Below, one piece after another: positions 8,137 to 15,684 of a DNA stretch of 29,404 nt; position 1 is the first letter of the stretch; each line of letters opens with the position of its first letter. The DNA lies in assembly GCA_966186435.1 (NCBI GenBank), contig CBIFWW010000023.1, positions 1-29,404 on the forward strand, read 5' to 3'. A model generated the notes under the pieces. It was not told where the DNA came from and ran no database searches. It saw only the letters and a list, made by a program, of their open reading frames with translations. Origin of the DNA: CBIFWW01 sp966186435. Its GTDB lineage: Bacteria; Pseudomonadota; Gammaproteobacteria; Enterobacterales; Enterobacteriaceae. The position numbers were made by a program, and so were the translations under genes.

Positions 8137-9141
8137 GTGATCACCATTCGTGATGTTGCCCGCCAGGCCGGTGTCTCTGTCGCCACCGTATCGCGGGTTC
8201 TTAATAACAGTGCATTAGTCAGCCCGGAAACCCGGGCGATGGTCAATCAGGCTGTGAGCCACCTGGGCTACCGGCCCAATGCTAATGCTCAAGCCCTGGC
8301 CACCCAAACCAGTGACACCATCGGCGTGGTGGTGATGGATGTCTCCGATCCCTTCTTTGGCGCACTGGTTAAAGCGGTGGATACTGTCGCCCAACAGCAC
8401 CACAAATACGTGTTGATCGGTAACAGCTACCATGAGGCGGAAAAAGAGCGCCACGCGATAGAGGTACTGATCCGCCAGCGCTGTAATGCTCTGATTGTCC
8501 ACGCCAAAATGCTTGGCGATCAAGAGCTGGCTGGGTTTATGGATCAGATGCCAGGTATGGTGCTGATTAACCGCATCGTTCCGGGATACGAGCACCGTTG
8601 CGTGGGGCTGGATAATGTAAGCGGAGCGCGGATGGCGACCCAGATGTTGTTAAGCCATGGGCACCAGCGCATTGGCTATTTGGCCTCCAGCCACGGCATT
8701 GAAGACAACGATCAGCGCTTGTTTGGTTGGCAACAGGCGCTGCTGGCCCAGAGCATCACCCCGCATGATGCTTGGGTAGGCACCAGTTCGCCGGATATGC
8801 AGGGCGGGGAGGCCGCGATGGTAGAGTTGTTGGGCCGTAATCTGCGGCTAACAGCAGTGTATGCCTATAACGACAGCATGGCCGCCGGGGCGCTAATGGC
8901 GTTGAAAGATAACGGTATCTCCGTCCCACATCAGCTCTCTCTGGTGGGGTTTGATGATATTCCCATCGCCAGATATACCGACCCACAGCTCTCCACCATT
9001 CGCTATCCCATTGTCTCCATGGCCAAGTTAGCCACTGAACTGGCACTTCAGGGGGCGGCGGGCAAACTCGATGAGCTGGCCAGCCATTGCTTTATGCCAA
9101 CCCTGGTACGCCGTCATTCTGTGGGGCCGATCGCTAAATAA
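8137..9141 (+). CDS. galS: LacI-family galactose isorepressor GalS
   Basis: A 334-residue LacI/GalR-family repressor that senses galactose and controls the mgl operon and itself. The N-terminal helix-turn-helix and hinge are textbook (ITIRDVARQAGVSVATVSRV). A periplasmic-binding-protein-like core follows (DTIGVVVMDVSDPFFGALV; VGFDDIPIARYTDPQLSTI). I choose GTG 8137: it aligns with E. coli GalS (starting before ITIRDV) and has AAGGTGG (8125-8131) five bases upstream. An in-frame GTG at 8128 lacks such a site. The C-terminus is about a dozen residues shorter than E. coli GalS (346). It lies just upstream of its main target, mglBAC. A strong AGGAGGT at 8094-8100 precedes a different short frame (8106-8153) that overlaps this start. 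Confidence 0.95.
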   Translation: MITIRDVARQAGVSVATVSRVLNNSALVSPETRAMVNQAVSHLGYRPNANAQALATQTSDTIGVVVMDVSDPFFGALVKAVDTVAQQHHKYVLIGNSYHEAEKERHAIEVLIRQRCNALIVHAKMLGDQELAGFMDQMPGMVLINRIVPGYEHRCVGLDNVSGARMATQMLLSHGHQRIGYLASSHGIEDNDQRLFGWQQALLAQSITPHDAWVGTSSPDMQGGEAAMVELLGRNLRLTAVYAYNDSMAAGALMALKDNGISVPHQLSLVGFDDIPIARYTDPQLSTIRYPIVSMAKLATELALQGAAGKLDELASHCFMPTLVRRHSVGPIAK

Positions 9142-9154
9142 AAATTGCTTAAGA

Positions 9155-9168
9155 TGTAACCGGTTTCA
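9155..9168. promoter_or_regulatory. GalR/GalS operator of the mgl operon
   Basis: TGTAACCGGTTTCA fits every fixed position of the TGNAANCGNTTNCA core. Its centre, 9161.5, is about -59.5 from the predicted mglB start. It lies 18 bases upstream of the CRP-site centre, almost the same spacing as at galS. Confidence 0.88.
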
Positions 9169-9171
9169 ATA

Positions 9172-9214
9172 TGTGAGTTAATTCACAGTTTGTTAACATA
9201 ACAGTAACTATTAT
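9172..9214 (+). promoter_or_regulatory. CRP site and promoter of mglBAC
   Basis: TGTGAGTTAATTCACA (9172-9187) is a perfect CRP site centred on 9179.5. TATTAT at 9209-9214 serves as the -10 and puts the start near 9221. CRP is then exactly at -41.5 (class II). This leaves a leader of about 190 bases before mglB. The leader contains a GGTGCT/AGCACC hairpin (9352-9367) with an ACAA loop, 44 bases from the ATG. Confidence 0.9.
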
Positions 9215-9410
9215 GGCAGCGTTTTTCGGCTGAAACAGTCTGTAACGGTGAGTCATTTATGTATTCGGCTCCCCAGGTCTGAAAGAAACATTTTACCCAG
9301 CAGTTAGGGAGCATCACTGGTCATGGAAGAGCAGAAATAAAAAAGATAACCGGTGCTACAAAGCACCTCTGTTTTCATCTGATATACCCTGCATAAGAAC
9401 CGGAGATACC

Positions 9411-10409
9411 ATGAATAAGAAGGTTTTGACCCTGTCCGCCGTGATGTCCTGCATGCTGTTCGGTACCATGGCCCACGCCGCTGATACCCGTATTGGTGTA
9501 ACAATTTACAAATACGATGATAACTTCATGTCAGTGGTGCGTAAGGCCATCGAGAAAGACGCTAAAGCCTCTCCTGACGTTCAGCTGTTAATGAATGATT
9601 CTCAAAACGACCAATCCAAACAAAACGATCAGATTGACGTGCTGCTGGCAAAAGGGGTGAAAGCCCTGGCTATCAACCTGGTTGACCCGGCTGCTGCGGG
9701 CACCGTGATCGATAAAGCGCGTGGCCAGAACGTGCCAGTAGTGTTCTTCAACAAAGAACCTTCTCGTAAAGCGCTGGATAGCTACGACAAAGCTTACTAC
9801 GTGGGTACCGACTCTAAAGAATCTGGCGTGATTCAGGGCGATCTGATCGCTAAACACTGGGCGGCCAACAAAAGCTGGGATCTGAACAAAGATGGCCAGA
9901 TCCAATTTGTGCTGCTGAAAGGCGAGCCGGGCCACCCGGATGCAGAAGCCCGTACTACTTACGTGATCAAAGAGCTGAATGCCAAAGGCATCAAAACTCA
10001 GCAACTGGCGCTGGATACTGCCATGTGGGATACCGCGCAGGCTAAAGACAAAATGGACGCCTGGCTGTCTGGCCCGAACGCGAACAAAATTGAAGTGGTT
10101 ATCGCCAACAACGACGCCATGGCAATGGGTGCAGTGGAAGCGCTGAAAGCCCATAACAAATCCAGCGTACCGGTATTTGGTGTGGATGCCCTGCCAGAAG
10201 CCCTGGCGCTGGTGAAATCCGGTGCCATGGCCGGTACCGTGCTGAACGATGCCAACAACCAGGCTAAAGCCACCTTCGATCTGGCGAAAAACCTGGCCGC
10301 CGGTAAAGAAGCCGCCGCTGGTACCCAGTGGAAAATCGACAATAAAGTGGTTCGTATCCCTTATGTTGGCGTAGATAAAGACAACCTGGCTCAGTTTATC
10401 GGTAAGTAA
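9411..10409 (+). CDS. mglB: Galactose/glucose-binding periplasmic protein MglB
   Basis: A 332-residue periplasmic binding protein for D-galactose and D-glucose. It feeds the MglA2C2 importer and presents bound sugar to the Trg chemoreceptor. A signal peptide covers about residues 1-23 (ending in AHA before ADTRIGV). The EF-hand-like calcium loop DLNKDGQIQ is intact. Sugar-contact segments (KYDDNFMSVVRKAI, NKEPSRKAL, NNDAMAMGAVEALKAH, FGVDALPEAL) match E. coli MglB almost residue for residue. GGAGATACC precedes the ATG. Codon use is strongly biased towards common codons, as expected for an abundant protein. It is first in the mglBAC operon, under the GalS/CRP promoter. Confidence 0.98.
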   Translation: MNKKVLTLSAVMSCMLFGTMAHAADTRIGVTIYKYDDNFMSVVRKAIEKDAKASPDVQLLMNDSQNDQSKQNDQIDVLLAKGVKALAINLVDPAAAGTVIDKARGQNVPVVFFNKEPSRKALDSYDKAYYVGTDSKESGVIQGDLIAKHWAANKSWDLNKDGQIQFVLLKGEPGHPDAEARTTYVIKELNAKGIKTQQLALDTAMWDTAQAKDKMDAWLSGPNANKIEVVIANNDAMAMGAVEALKAHNKSSVPVFGVDALPEALALVKSGAMAGTVLNDANNQAKATFDLAKNLAAGKEAAAGTQWKIDNKVVRIPYVGVDKDNLAQFIGK

Positions 10410-10434
10410 GTTATTGAGATTGAACAACAGCCAC

Positions 10435-10458
10435 GGGCGCGGAAACGCGCCCTTTTTT
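10435..10458 (+). terminator. Intercistronic terminator-like hairpin between mglB and mglA
   Basis: GGGCGCG (10435-10441), a GAAA tetraloop and CGCGCCC (10446-10452) are followed by six T (10453-10458). This is a full intrinsic terminator in form, yet mglA and mglC follow on the same strand with no clear promoter. It probably gives partial termination and protects the mglB 3' end, so that the binding protein is made in excess over the transporter. Confidence 0.85.
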
Positions 10459-10468
10459 AAACGTGTAA

Positions 10469-10484
10469 GCGCCTGTTCAGGCGC
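10469..10484 (+). repeat. Second hairpin before mglA
   Basis: GCGCCTG (10469-10475) and CAGGCGC (10478-10484) form a compact perfect inverted repeat 17 bases upstream of the mglA ATG. It has no T-run. It may limit translation initiation at mglA, whose own ribosome-binding site is weak. Confidence 0.55.
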
Positions 10485-10501
10485 CGCCGGGTAGCAATAA
10501 T

Positions 10502-12007
10502 ATGACAGCGACGAATGAATACTTGCTGGAAATGACCGAGATTAATAAGTCGTTTCCCGGCGTTAAAGCGCTGGATAATGTCAATCTGAAGGTGCGTCCT
10601 CACTCCATTCATGCCTTGATGGGGGAGAACGGTGCCGGGAAATCGACATTATTAAAATGCCTTTTTGGGATCTATAAAAAAGATTCCGGCACTATTTTAT
10701 TCCAGGGTAAAGAAATTGATTTCTCCAGTGCCAAAGAAGCGCTGGAAAACGGGGTGTCTATGGTTCATCAGGAGTTAAACCTGGTGCTGCAACGCTCCGT
10801 TATGGACAATATGTGGTTGGGCCGTTACCCCACCAAAGGGGTATTTGTCGATCATGACAAAATGCTGGCGGATACCCAGGCTATTTTTGATGAGCTGGAT
10901 ATTGATATCGACCCACTGGCCCGTGTGGGGACATTATCCGTTTCCCAAATGCAGATGATTGAAATTGCTAAGGCCTTCTCCTATGACGCCAAAATCGTCA
11001 TTATGGATGAGCCAACCTCATCGCTGACGGAAAAAGAAGTCAACCATCTGTTTACTATTATCCGGAAACTAAAAGAGCGCGGCTGCGGCATTGTTTACAT
11101 CTCCCATAAGATGGAAGAGATCTTCCAGCTGTGTGATGAAATCACCATTCTGCGGGACGGCCAGTGGATTGCTACTCAGCCTTTGGAAGGGCTGGATATG
11201 GATAAGATTATCGCCATGATGGTGGGCCGCTCCTTAACCCAGCGCTTCCCGGACAAAGAGAACGTCCCGGGTGAAACCATCCTCGAAGTACGCAATCTGA
11301 CATCTCTACGCCAGCCGTCAATTCGCGATATCTCTTTTGATTTGCGTAAAGGTGAAATTCTCGGTGTAGCCGGGTTAGTGGGGGCCAAGCGCACTGATAT
11401 CGTGGAAACCTTATTTGGTATCCGCGAGAAATCCGGCGGTACCATTAAATTGCACGGTAAGCCGATTAATAATCATTCGGCCAATGAAGCCATTAATCAC
11501 GGCTTTGCGCTGGTGACCGAAGAACGCCGCTCCACCGGGATTTATGCCTACCTGGATATTAACTTTAACTCGTTAATATCCAATATCCGCAAATATAAAA
11601 ATAAAGTGGGGCTGCTGGATAACTCGCGCATGAAGAGCGATACCCAGTGGGTGATTGATGCCATGCGGGTGAAAACCCCCGGCCATGGCACCCAAATAGG
11701 CTCGCTCTCCGGTGGCAACCAACAGAAAGTGATTATTGGCCGTTGGCTGTTAACCCAGCCGGAAATATTAATGCTGGATGAACCGACCCGTGGCATTGAC
11801 GTCGGCGCTAAGTTTGAGATTTACCAGCTGATTGCTGAGCTGGCAAAAAAATGGAAGGGAATAATTATTATCTCGTCAGAAATGCCTGAGTTGTTAGGGA
11901 TAACGGACCGTATTCTGGTAATGAGCAACGGGCTGGTTGCCGGAATTGTTGATACCAAAACTACGTCGCAGGCAGAAATATTACGCCTTGCGTCGCTGCA
12001 CCTTTAA
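10502..12007 (+). CDS. mglA: Galactose/methyl galactoside ABC transporter ATP-binding protein MglA
   Basis: A 501-residue tandem ATPase of the carbohydrate CUT2 class, energising galactose import at the inner membrane. The first nucleotide-binding domain has Walker A GENGAGKST, signature LSVSQMQM and Walker B IVIMDEPTSS. The second has the degenerate Walker A GLVGAKRTD typical of the family, signature LSGGNQQK and Walker B ILMLDEPTRGID. Length matches E. coli MglA (506), with a slightly shorter N-terminus. It starts 92 bases after mglB, beyond two hairpins. mglC follows after 14 bases. Confidence 0.98.
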   Translation: MTATNEYLLEMTEINKSFPGVKALDNVNLKVRPHSIHALMGENGAGKSTLLKCLFGIYKKDSGTILFQGKEIDFSSAKEALENGVSMVHQELNLVLQRSVMDNMWLGRYPTKGVFVDHDKMLADTQAIFDELDIDIDPLARVGTLSVSQMQMIEIAKAFSYDAKIVIMDEPTSSLTEKEVNHLFTIIRKLKERGCGIVYISHKMEEIFQLCDEITILRDGQWIATQPLEGLDMDKIIAMMVGRSLTQRFPDKENVPGETILEVRNLTSLRQPSIRDISFDLRKGEILGVAGLVGAKRTDIVETLFGIREKSGGTIKLHGKPINNHSANEAINHGFALVTEERRSTGIYAYLDINFNSLISNIRKYKNKVGLLDNSRMKSDTQWVIDAMRVKTPGHGTQIGSLSGGNQQKVIIGRWLLTQPEILMLDEPTRGIDVGAKFEIYQLIAELAKKWKGIIIISSEMPELLGITDRILVMSNGLVAGIVDTKTTSQAEILRLASLHL

Positions 12008-12021
12008 CTCCAGGGGTTTCT

Positions 12022-13032
12022 ATGAGTGCCGTAAATAAAAAAAGCCTAATGACTTACGTCAAAGAAGGCGCGCTGTATGTAGTATTGCTGGCCCTGTTAG
12101 GGGTGATTATTTTCCAGGACCCTACCTTCCTCAGCCTGCTGAACCTGAGTAACATCCTGACCCAATCCTCGGTGCGCGTCATTATCGCCCTCGGCGTGGC
12201 GGGGTTGATTGTTACCCAAGGGACGGACTTATCCGCTGGGCGCCAGGTGGGCCTGGCAGCGGTGGTGGCGGCCACCTTGCTCCAGGCGATGGATAATGCC
12301 AATAAAGTGTTCCCCCAGATGGATACCCTGCCTATCCCAGTGGTGATTCTGGTGGTGTGCGCCATCGGTGCGGTCATCGGCCTGTTTAACGGGTTTGTGA
12401 TTGCTTACCTGAAGGTCACCCCATTTATCACTACTCTGGGCACCATGATCATCGTTTACGGGATTAACTCCCTGTATTACGACTTCGTCGGCGCATCACC
12501 GATTTCTGGTTTTGCTTCCCACTTCTCTACTTTTGCTCAGGGGTTTGTAGCCTTAGGCAGCTTCCGCCTTTCTTACATCACCTTCTATGCGGTGATCGCC
12601 ACTATCATTATCTGGATCCTGTGGAACAAAACCCGCTTTGGTAAAAACATCTTTGCCATCGGCGGCAACCCTGATGCAGCACGGGTTTCCGGGGTAAACG
12701 TGGCCCTGAACCTGATGATGGTGTATGCGCTTTCCGGGGTGTTCTATGCCTTCGGTGGGATGCTGGAAGCAGGCCGTATTGGCTCGGCCACCAACAATTT
12801 AGGCTTTATGTATGAAATGGACGCCATCGCCGCCTGCGTAGTGGGTGGGGTCTCCTTCAGCGGCGGCGTGGGTACCGTTATTGGCGTGGTGACCGGGGTA
12901 ATCATCTTTACGGTGATTAACTACGGCCTGACCTATATCGGCGTTAACCCTTACTGGCAGTACATCATCAAGGGCGGGATCATTATCTTCGCCGTGGCGC
13001 TGGACTCCCTGAAGTACGCCCGCAAAAAGTAA
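12022..13032 (+). CDS. mglC: Galactose/methyl galactoside ABC transporter permease MglC
   Basis: A 336-residue inner-membrane permease of the CUT2 (ribose/galactose) class with about ten hydrophobic segments. Family motifs are GVAGLIVTQGTDLSAGRQVG, the segment VTPFITTLGTM, and the EAA-like cytoplasmic loop GGNPDAARVSGV that docks the ATPase. It works as a dimer with MglA. AGGGG lies upstream of ATG 12022. It is the last gene of mglBAC and is followed by a strong terminator shared with the convergent sanA. In E. coli, preA and preT lie next; they are absent here. Confidence 0.98.
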   Translation: MSAVNKKSLMTYVKEGALYVVLLALLGVIIFQDPTFLSLLNLSNILTQSSVRVIIALGVAGLIVTQGTDLSAGRQVGLAAVVAATLLQAMDNANKVFPQMDTLPIPVVILVVCAIGAVIGLFNGFVIAYLKVTPFITTLGTMIIVYGINSLYYDFVGASPISGFASHFSTFAQGFVALGSFRLSYITFYAVIATIIIWILWNKTRFGKNIFAIGGNPDAARVSGVNVALNLMMVYALSGVFYAFGGMLEAGRIGSATNNLGFMYEMDAIAACVVGGVSFSGGVGTVIGVVTGVIIFTVINYGLTYIGVNPYWQYIIKGGIIIFAVALDSLKYARKK

Positions 13033-13045
13033 TCTCTTCGGCAAT

Positions 13046-13086
13046 AAAAAGGGGGGCCGCAAAGCCAATATGCGGCACCCTTTTTT
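13046..13086. terminator. Bidirectional terminator between mglC and sanA
   Basis: A5 (13046-13050), GGG and GCCGCA (13056-13061) pair with TGCGGC (13071-13076), CCC and T6 (13081-13086), leaving a small internal bulge. The A-run and T-run flank the stem, so it can terminate both mglC and sanA. The sanA stop codon (13085-13087) lies inside the T-run. Confidence 0.88.
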
Positions 13087-13846
13087 ATCCCTGGATATTC
13101 ACAGGGTGGTTAACGCTAGGATTCGTGCCCTCGGCCTTTTTCTGCTGTAATTCCAAAAGCTGCTCTGGTGTCACTGCCGGGTAACCCTGGGCATCATCCG
13201 GCACCGTCTGCTGGGCCGGGATCGGCACCAGAGGACCGAGGAAGCGCGGCTCGCGCTTAAAGATATATAAATCGGCCAGCGCCCCTAAGCGCGCGCCAAA
13301 TTCCCGGAAACGTACCGACCACATATTCTTCGGCGAGGGCACCGCATAACATTGGGCCTGAATGCCGGTATTCAATGCGATAAACAGCGCCCGCTCACAA
13401 TGGAAGCGCTGGGTGATGATAATAAAATCGTTGGTATCGAAGACTTTACGGGTACGGACTATCGAATCCAGGGTGCGGAACCCGGCAAAATCCATCACGA
13501 TATCGGTGGGGTCTACCCCGGCGGCGATCAGATCTTTGCGCATGGTCATCGGCTCGTTATAGCTCGACATCGCATTATCGCCACTCAGCAACAGGTAGTT
13601 TACCTTGCCGCTGTTATAGGCGTTTAACGCCCCCTGAATGCGATAGCGATAATACTGATTGATGACCCCGGTGCGGTAATACTTGGCGGTACCCAATACC
13701 ACCCCTACCTGGCGATAGGGTAAATCCTGCAACTCATCGTAGACGTAAGGTGCCGTTTTCCAGCTCATCCATCGGTCAAGGCCAAGCGCCGTTAACAGCA
13801 GCAAGCTTAGGATCACTAACAGGCTGTAAAACAGGCGCTTCAACAT
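13085..13846 (-). CDS. sanA: Envelope protein SanA (DUF218)
   Basis: A 253-residue DUF218 protein with one N-terminal membrane anchor (about residues 5-22, LFYSLLVILSLLLLTALG). The soluble domain is predicted periplasmic. In E. coli SanA restores vancomycin exclusion at high temperature and affects the envelope barrier; its activity is unknown. Conserved motifs include YRQVGVVLGTAKYYRTG, LLLSGDNA, EPMTMRKDLIAAGV and IITQRFHCERALFIA. The C-terminus is about 14 residues longer than E. coli SanA (239). Its extra tail (AEGTNPSVNHPVNIQG) runs into the terminator shared with mglC. No strong ribosome-binding site precedes ATG 13846. Confidence 0.94.
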   Translation of the reverse strand: MLKRLFYSLLVILSLLLLTALGLDRWMSWKTAPYVYDELQDLPYRQVGVVLGTAKYYRTGVINQYYRYRIQGALNAYNSGKVNYLLLSGDNAMSSYNEPMTMRKDLIAAGVDPTDIVMDFAGFRTLDSIVRTRKVFDTNDFIIITQRFHCERALFIALNTGIQAQCYAVPSPKNMWSVRFREFGARLGALADLYIFKREPRFLGPLVPIPAQQTVPDDAQGYPAVTPEQLLELQQKKAEGTNPSVNHPVNIQG

Positions 13847-13939
13847 GGACTTGCAGGCTCAGTAATGGGTTCACAATTTATCCAAGGCTACTTGACCGGG
13901 CAGGCAAGAGCAAGGTGTGAATTCTCAGTTGCGGTTATT

Positions 13940-13967
13940 TTCACCACCCCCGAAAGACGGTGGTGAA
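13940..13967. repeat. Hairpin downstream of cdd
   Basis: TTCACCACC (13940-13948) and GGTGGTGAA (13959-13967) are perfect 9-base arms with a 10-base loop. It lies just past the cdd stop in the sanA-cdd gap. On the cdd strand the hairpin is followed by AATAACC rather than T, so it is a 3'-end stabilising hairpin or weak terminator, not a canonical one. Confidence 0.6.
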
Positions 13968-13972
13968 CCGGC

Positions 13973-14857
13973 TTAACCAAGTAAAACGCGGTCGATATTT
14001 TGGCAACCAACGGCCTTCAGGGTCGCCAGGGTGGCATCCCACTGAATCAGCGTGGCATCGGCTTTTTCCGCCAACAGGGCGCGGCGGATATCGGCATTGC
14101 TATAGCCGTTGAGATAAACCAGATTCAGCGCGGCCTGGAGCGGCGGCAGCGAAGGGTTATAGGCAGCGTTTTCCGCATAACTGCCGGTGTACAGGGTGCC
14201 GTCTTTCATCTCCAACGCCACGCCGGAAGGGGATTGGCTGTAAGGCGCGTGGCTGCGGTTAGCGGCGGCCACGGCACACTGAGCCAGTTCATCCCCCTCG
14301 GTGCTAAACCCGTGATCTTCTTCATCCATTAACAGGGTGCTGATATCAAGATCCCGTGGGCCGAAGGCATCGGGCAGATAATGGCCCAAGGTGCCCGGCT
14401 CCCGGCCCGGCAAATGGATATTCAGGCTGGTTCCACTGTTCAGCTCATTCATAAACTGGCGGCAATGGCCACAAGGGGTGTAGTTAACGGTGATGTCGCT
14501 GAGCTGTTTTTCACCGCGCATCCAGGCATGGGTAATGGCGCTTTGCTCAGCATGGATGGTCTGCTGCATGGTGGTGCCGGGGAATTCCATATTGGCCCCG
14601 AAATACCAGTTGCCGGATACCCCGCGGGAAATGGCACCCACATTGAAATGGGAAATGGCCGTTTGGGCGCAGGCCGCCGCCAGGGGCAACAGGGCAAAGG
14701 CAAGCGCGTTTTCATTCATTCCGGAAACCCGGATCAATTCAGAAACCTGGCTGGATGTCAGCATGGCAGGGAAACGATCGCTATCGATTAGCGGATGTAA
14801 AGCGGTTTGCAGTGCCTGCGGCAGCGCGGTAAAAGCGGAATGAAAACGTGAATGCAT
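13973..14857 (-). CDS. cdd: Cytidine deaminase
   Basis: A 294-residue cytidine/deoxycytidine deaminase of the long, homodimeric enterobacterial type, acting in pyrimidine nucleoside salvage. The active site is visible in the N-terminal catalytic domain: His102 and Glu104 in HAEQSAITHAW, Cys129 and Cys132 in PCGHC. The second, non-catalytic domain contains RSHAPYSQSPSGVAL and SYAENAAYNPSLPPLQAAL. Length equals E. coli Cdd (294). ATG 14857 is preceded by ATGAGGCGTAGCC. It lies between yohK and sanA as in E. coli and has its own CRP-type promoter. In E. coli cdd belongs to the CytR/CRP regulon. Confidence 0.97.
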   Translation of the reverse strand: MHSRFHSAFTALPQALQTALHPLIDSDRFPAMLTSSQVSELIRVSGMNENALAFALLPLAAACAQTAISHFNVGAISRGVSGNWYFGANMEFPGTTMQQTIHAEQSAITHAWMRGEKQLSDITVNYTPCGHCRQFMNELNSGTSLNIHLPGREPGTLGHYLPDAFGPRDLDISTLLMDEEDHGFSTEGDELAQCAVAAANRSHAPYSQSPSGVALEMKDGTLYTGSYAENAAYNPSLPPLQAALNLVYLNGYSNADIRRALLAEKADATLIQWDATLATLKAVGCQNIDRVLLG

Positions 14858-14877
14858 GGCTACGCCTCATATCAAGT

Positions 14878-14932
14878 TAACGGAGCCGTAGTGTACGGAA
14901 CCGTTAAGCTGAAATATGTGACACAGTTCTAA
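14878..14932 (-). promoter_or_regulatory. cdd promoter: CRP half-site, -10 and a palindrome over it
   Basis: On the plus strand TGTGA (14917-14921), six bases and TCTAA (14928-14932) form a CRP site with one perfect half, centred on 14924.5. TACACT on the minus strand (14890-14895) is a -10 giving a start at 14883, so CRP is at -41.5. The -10 lies in the middle of an imperfect 13+3+13 inverted repeat (14878-14906), whose arms TAACGGAGCCGTA and TACGGAACCGTTA differ at two positions from perfect symmetry. No CytR octamer (GTTGCATT) is evident. Confidence 0.65.
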
Positions 14933-14988
14933 TTGCTACTGCAAATCATGCAACATGAATGAGAAATTGTGAGACCGGGCACCATTAA

Positions 14989-15684
14989 TCACTGGAACAT
15001 GGCCAAAATTAACGGGAACAAAAACGGTGCCATTAGGGAAGTAATGATCCCACACAGTACCAGGGCCAATGAACTGAATGCCCCTTCCTGGAAATCCAGC
15101 TCGGCACAGCGGGCGGTGCCCAGGGCGTGGGAAGCCGTCCCCATCGCCAGGCCACGGGCGGCTCTGGTGCTGATGCGCATGGCATTCAGCAGGGTGTGAC
15201 CAAACACCGCACCGACAATCCCCACAAAGATCACGCATACCGCGCTGATGGCTGGCAAGCCACCGATGCTGCCACCTACTGCCATAGCAATCGGGGTGGT
15301 AACGGATTTGGGCAGGATGGAGGCGGCGATCTGCGGGGTAGCCCCCATCATTAATGCAATAGACGTACCGGTAACCATCGCCACCATGCTGCCGATAAAG
15401 CAGATGGTGATAATCGATTTCCAACGGGCGCGGATTTGGTGTAGTTGTTCATACAGCGGGAAGGCCAGGGCTACCACGGCAGGTTGCAGCAAATCATTTA
15501 ATACCTTGCTGCCTTTGAAGTAATGGTCATAGGGGATCTTCAGCAGCATCAGTAATGGAATAATAATCACCATCGAAACCAGTAATGGATTTAACAATGG
15601 ATTTTTTATTTTAGCGCCTAATTTACGGGCGCCAAAAAATACTAATAGCGTTAAGGGTAATGACCACCAGATATAGCTCATCAT
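14989..15684 (-). CDS. yohK: LrgB/CidB-family membrane protein YohK
   Basis: A 231-residue LrgB-family inner-membrane protein, partner of YohJ. Motifs include FKGSKVLNDLLQPAVVALAFPLYEQ, here seen as an intact block, then ASILPKSVTTPIAMAVGGSIG and RGLAMGTASHALGTARC. LrgAB/CidAB pairs were named as holin/antiholin-like proteins; more recent work treats them as small organic acid transporters, and E. coli YohJK has been reported to export 3-hydroxypropionate. Length matches E. coli YohK (231). Its ATG overlaps the yohJ stop (ATGA), so the two are translationally coupled. cdd follows after 131 bases with its own promoter. Confidence 0.95.
   Translation of the reverse strand: MMSYIWWSLPLTLLVFFGARKLGAKIKNPLLNPLLVSMVIIIPLLMLLKIPYDHYFKGSKVLNDLLQPAVVALAFPLYEQLHQIRARWKSIITICFIGSMVAMVTGTSIALMMGATPQIAASILPKSVTTPIAMAVGGSIGGLPAISAVCVIFVGIVGAVFGHTLLNAMRISTRAARGLAMGTASHALGTARCAELDFQEGAFSSLALVLCGIITSLMAPFLFPLILAMFQ

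Noticed and set aside
9411..9480. A lipoprotein signal in MglB because of Cys in VMSC.
   Set aside because: The residues before Cys do not fit the lipobox, and a normal signal peptidase I site (AHA) follows.
9588..10427. A 279-codon open frame antisense to mglB.
   Set aside because: It mirrors the strongly biased codons of mglB, has a composition dominated by His/Phe/Arg, no ribosome-binding site and no family features.
14858..14988. CytR-type octamers near cdd.
   Set aside because: GTTGCATT or close variants were not found; only a CRP site and an unrelated palindrome are visible.
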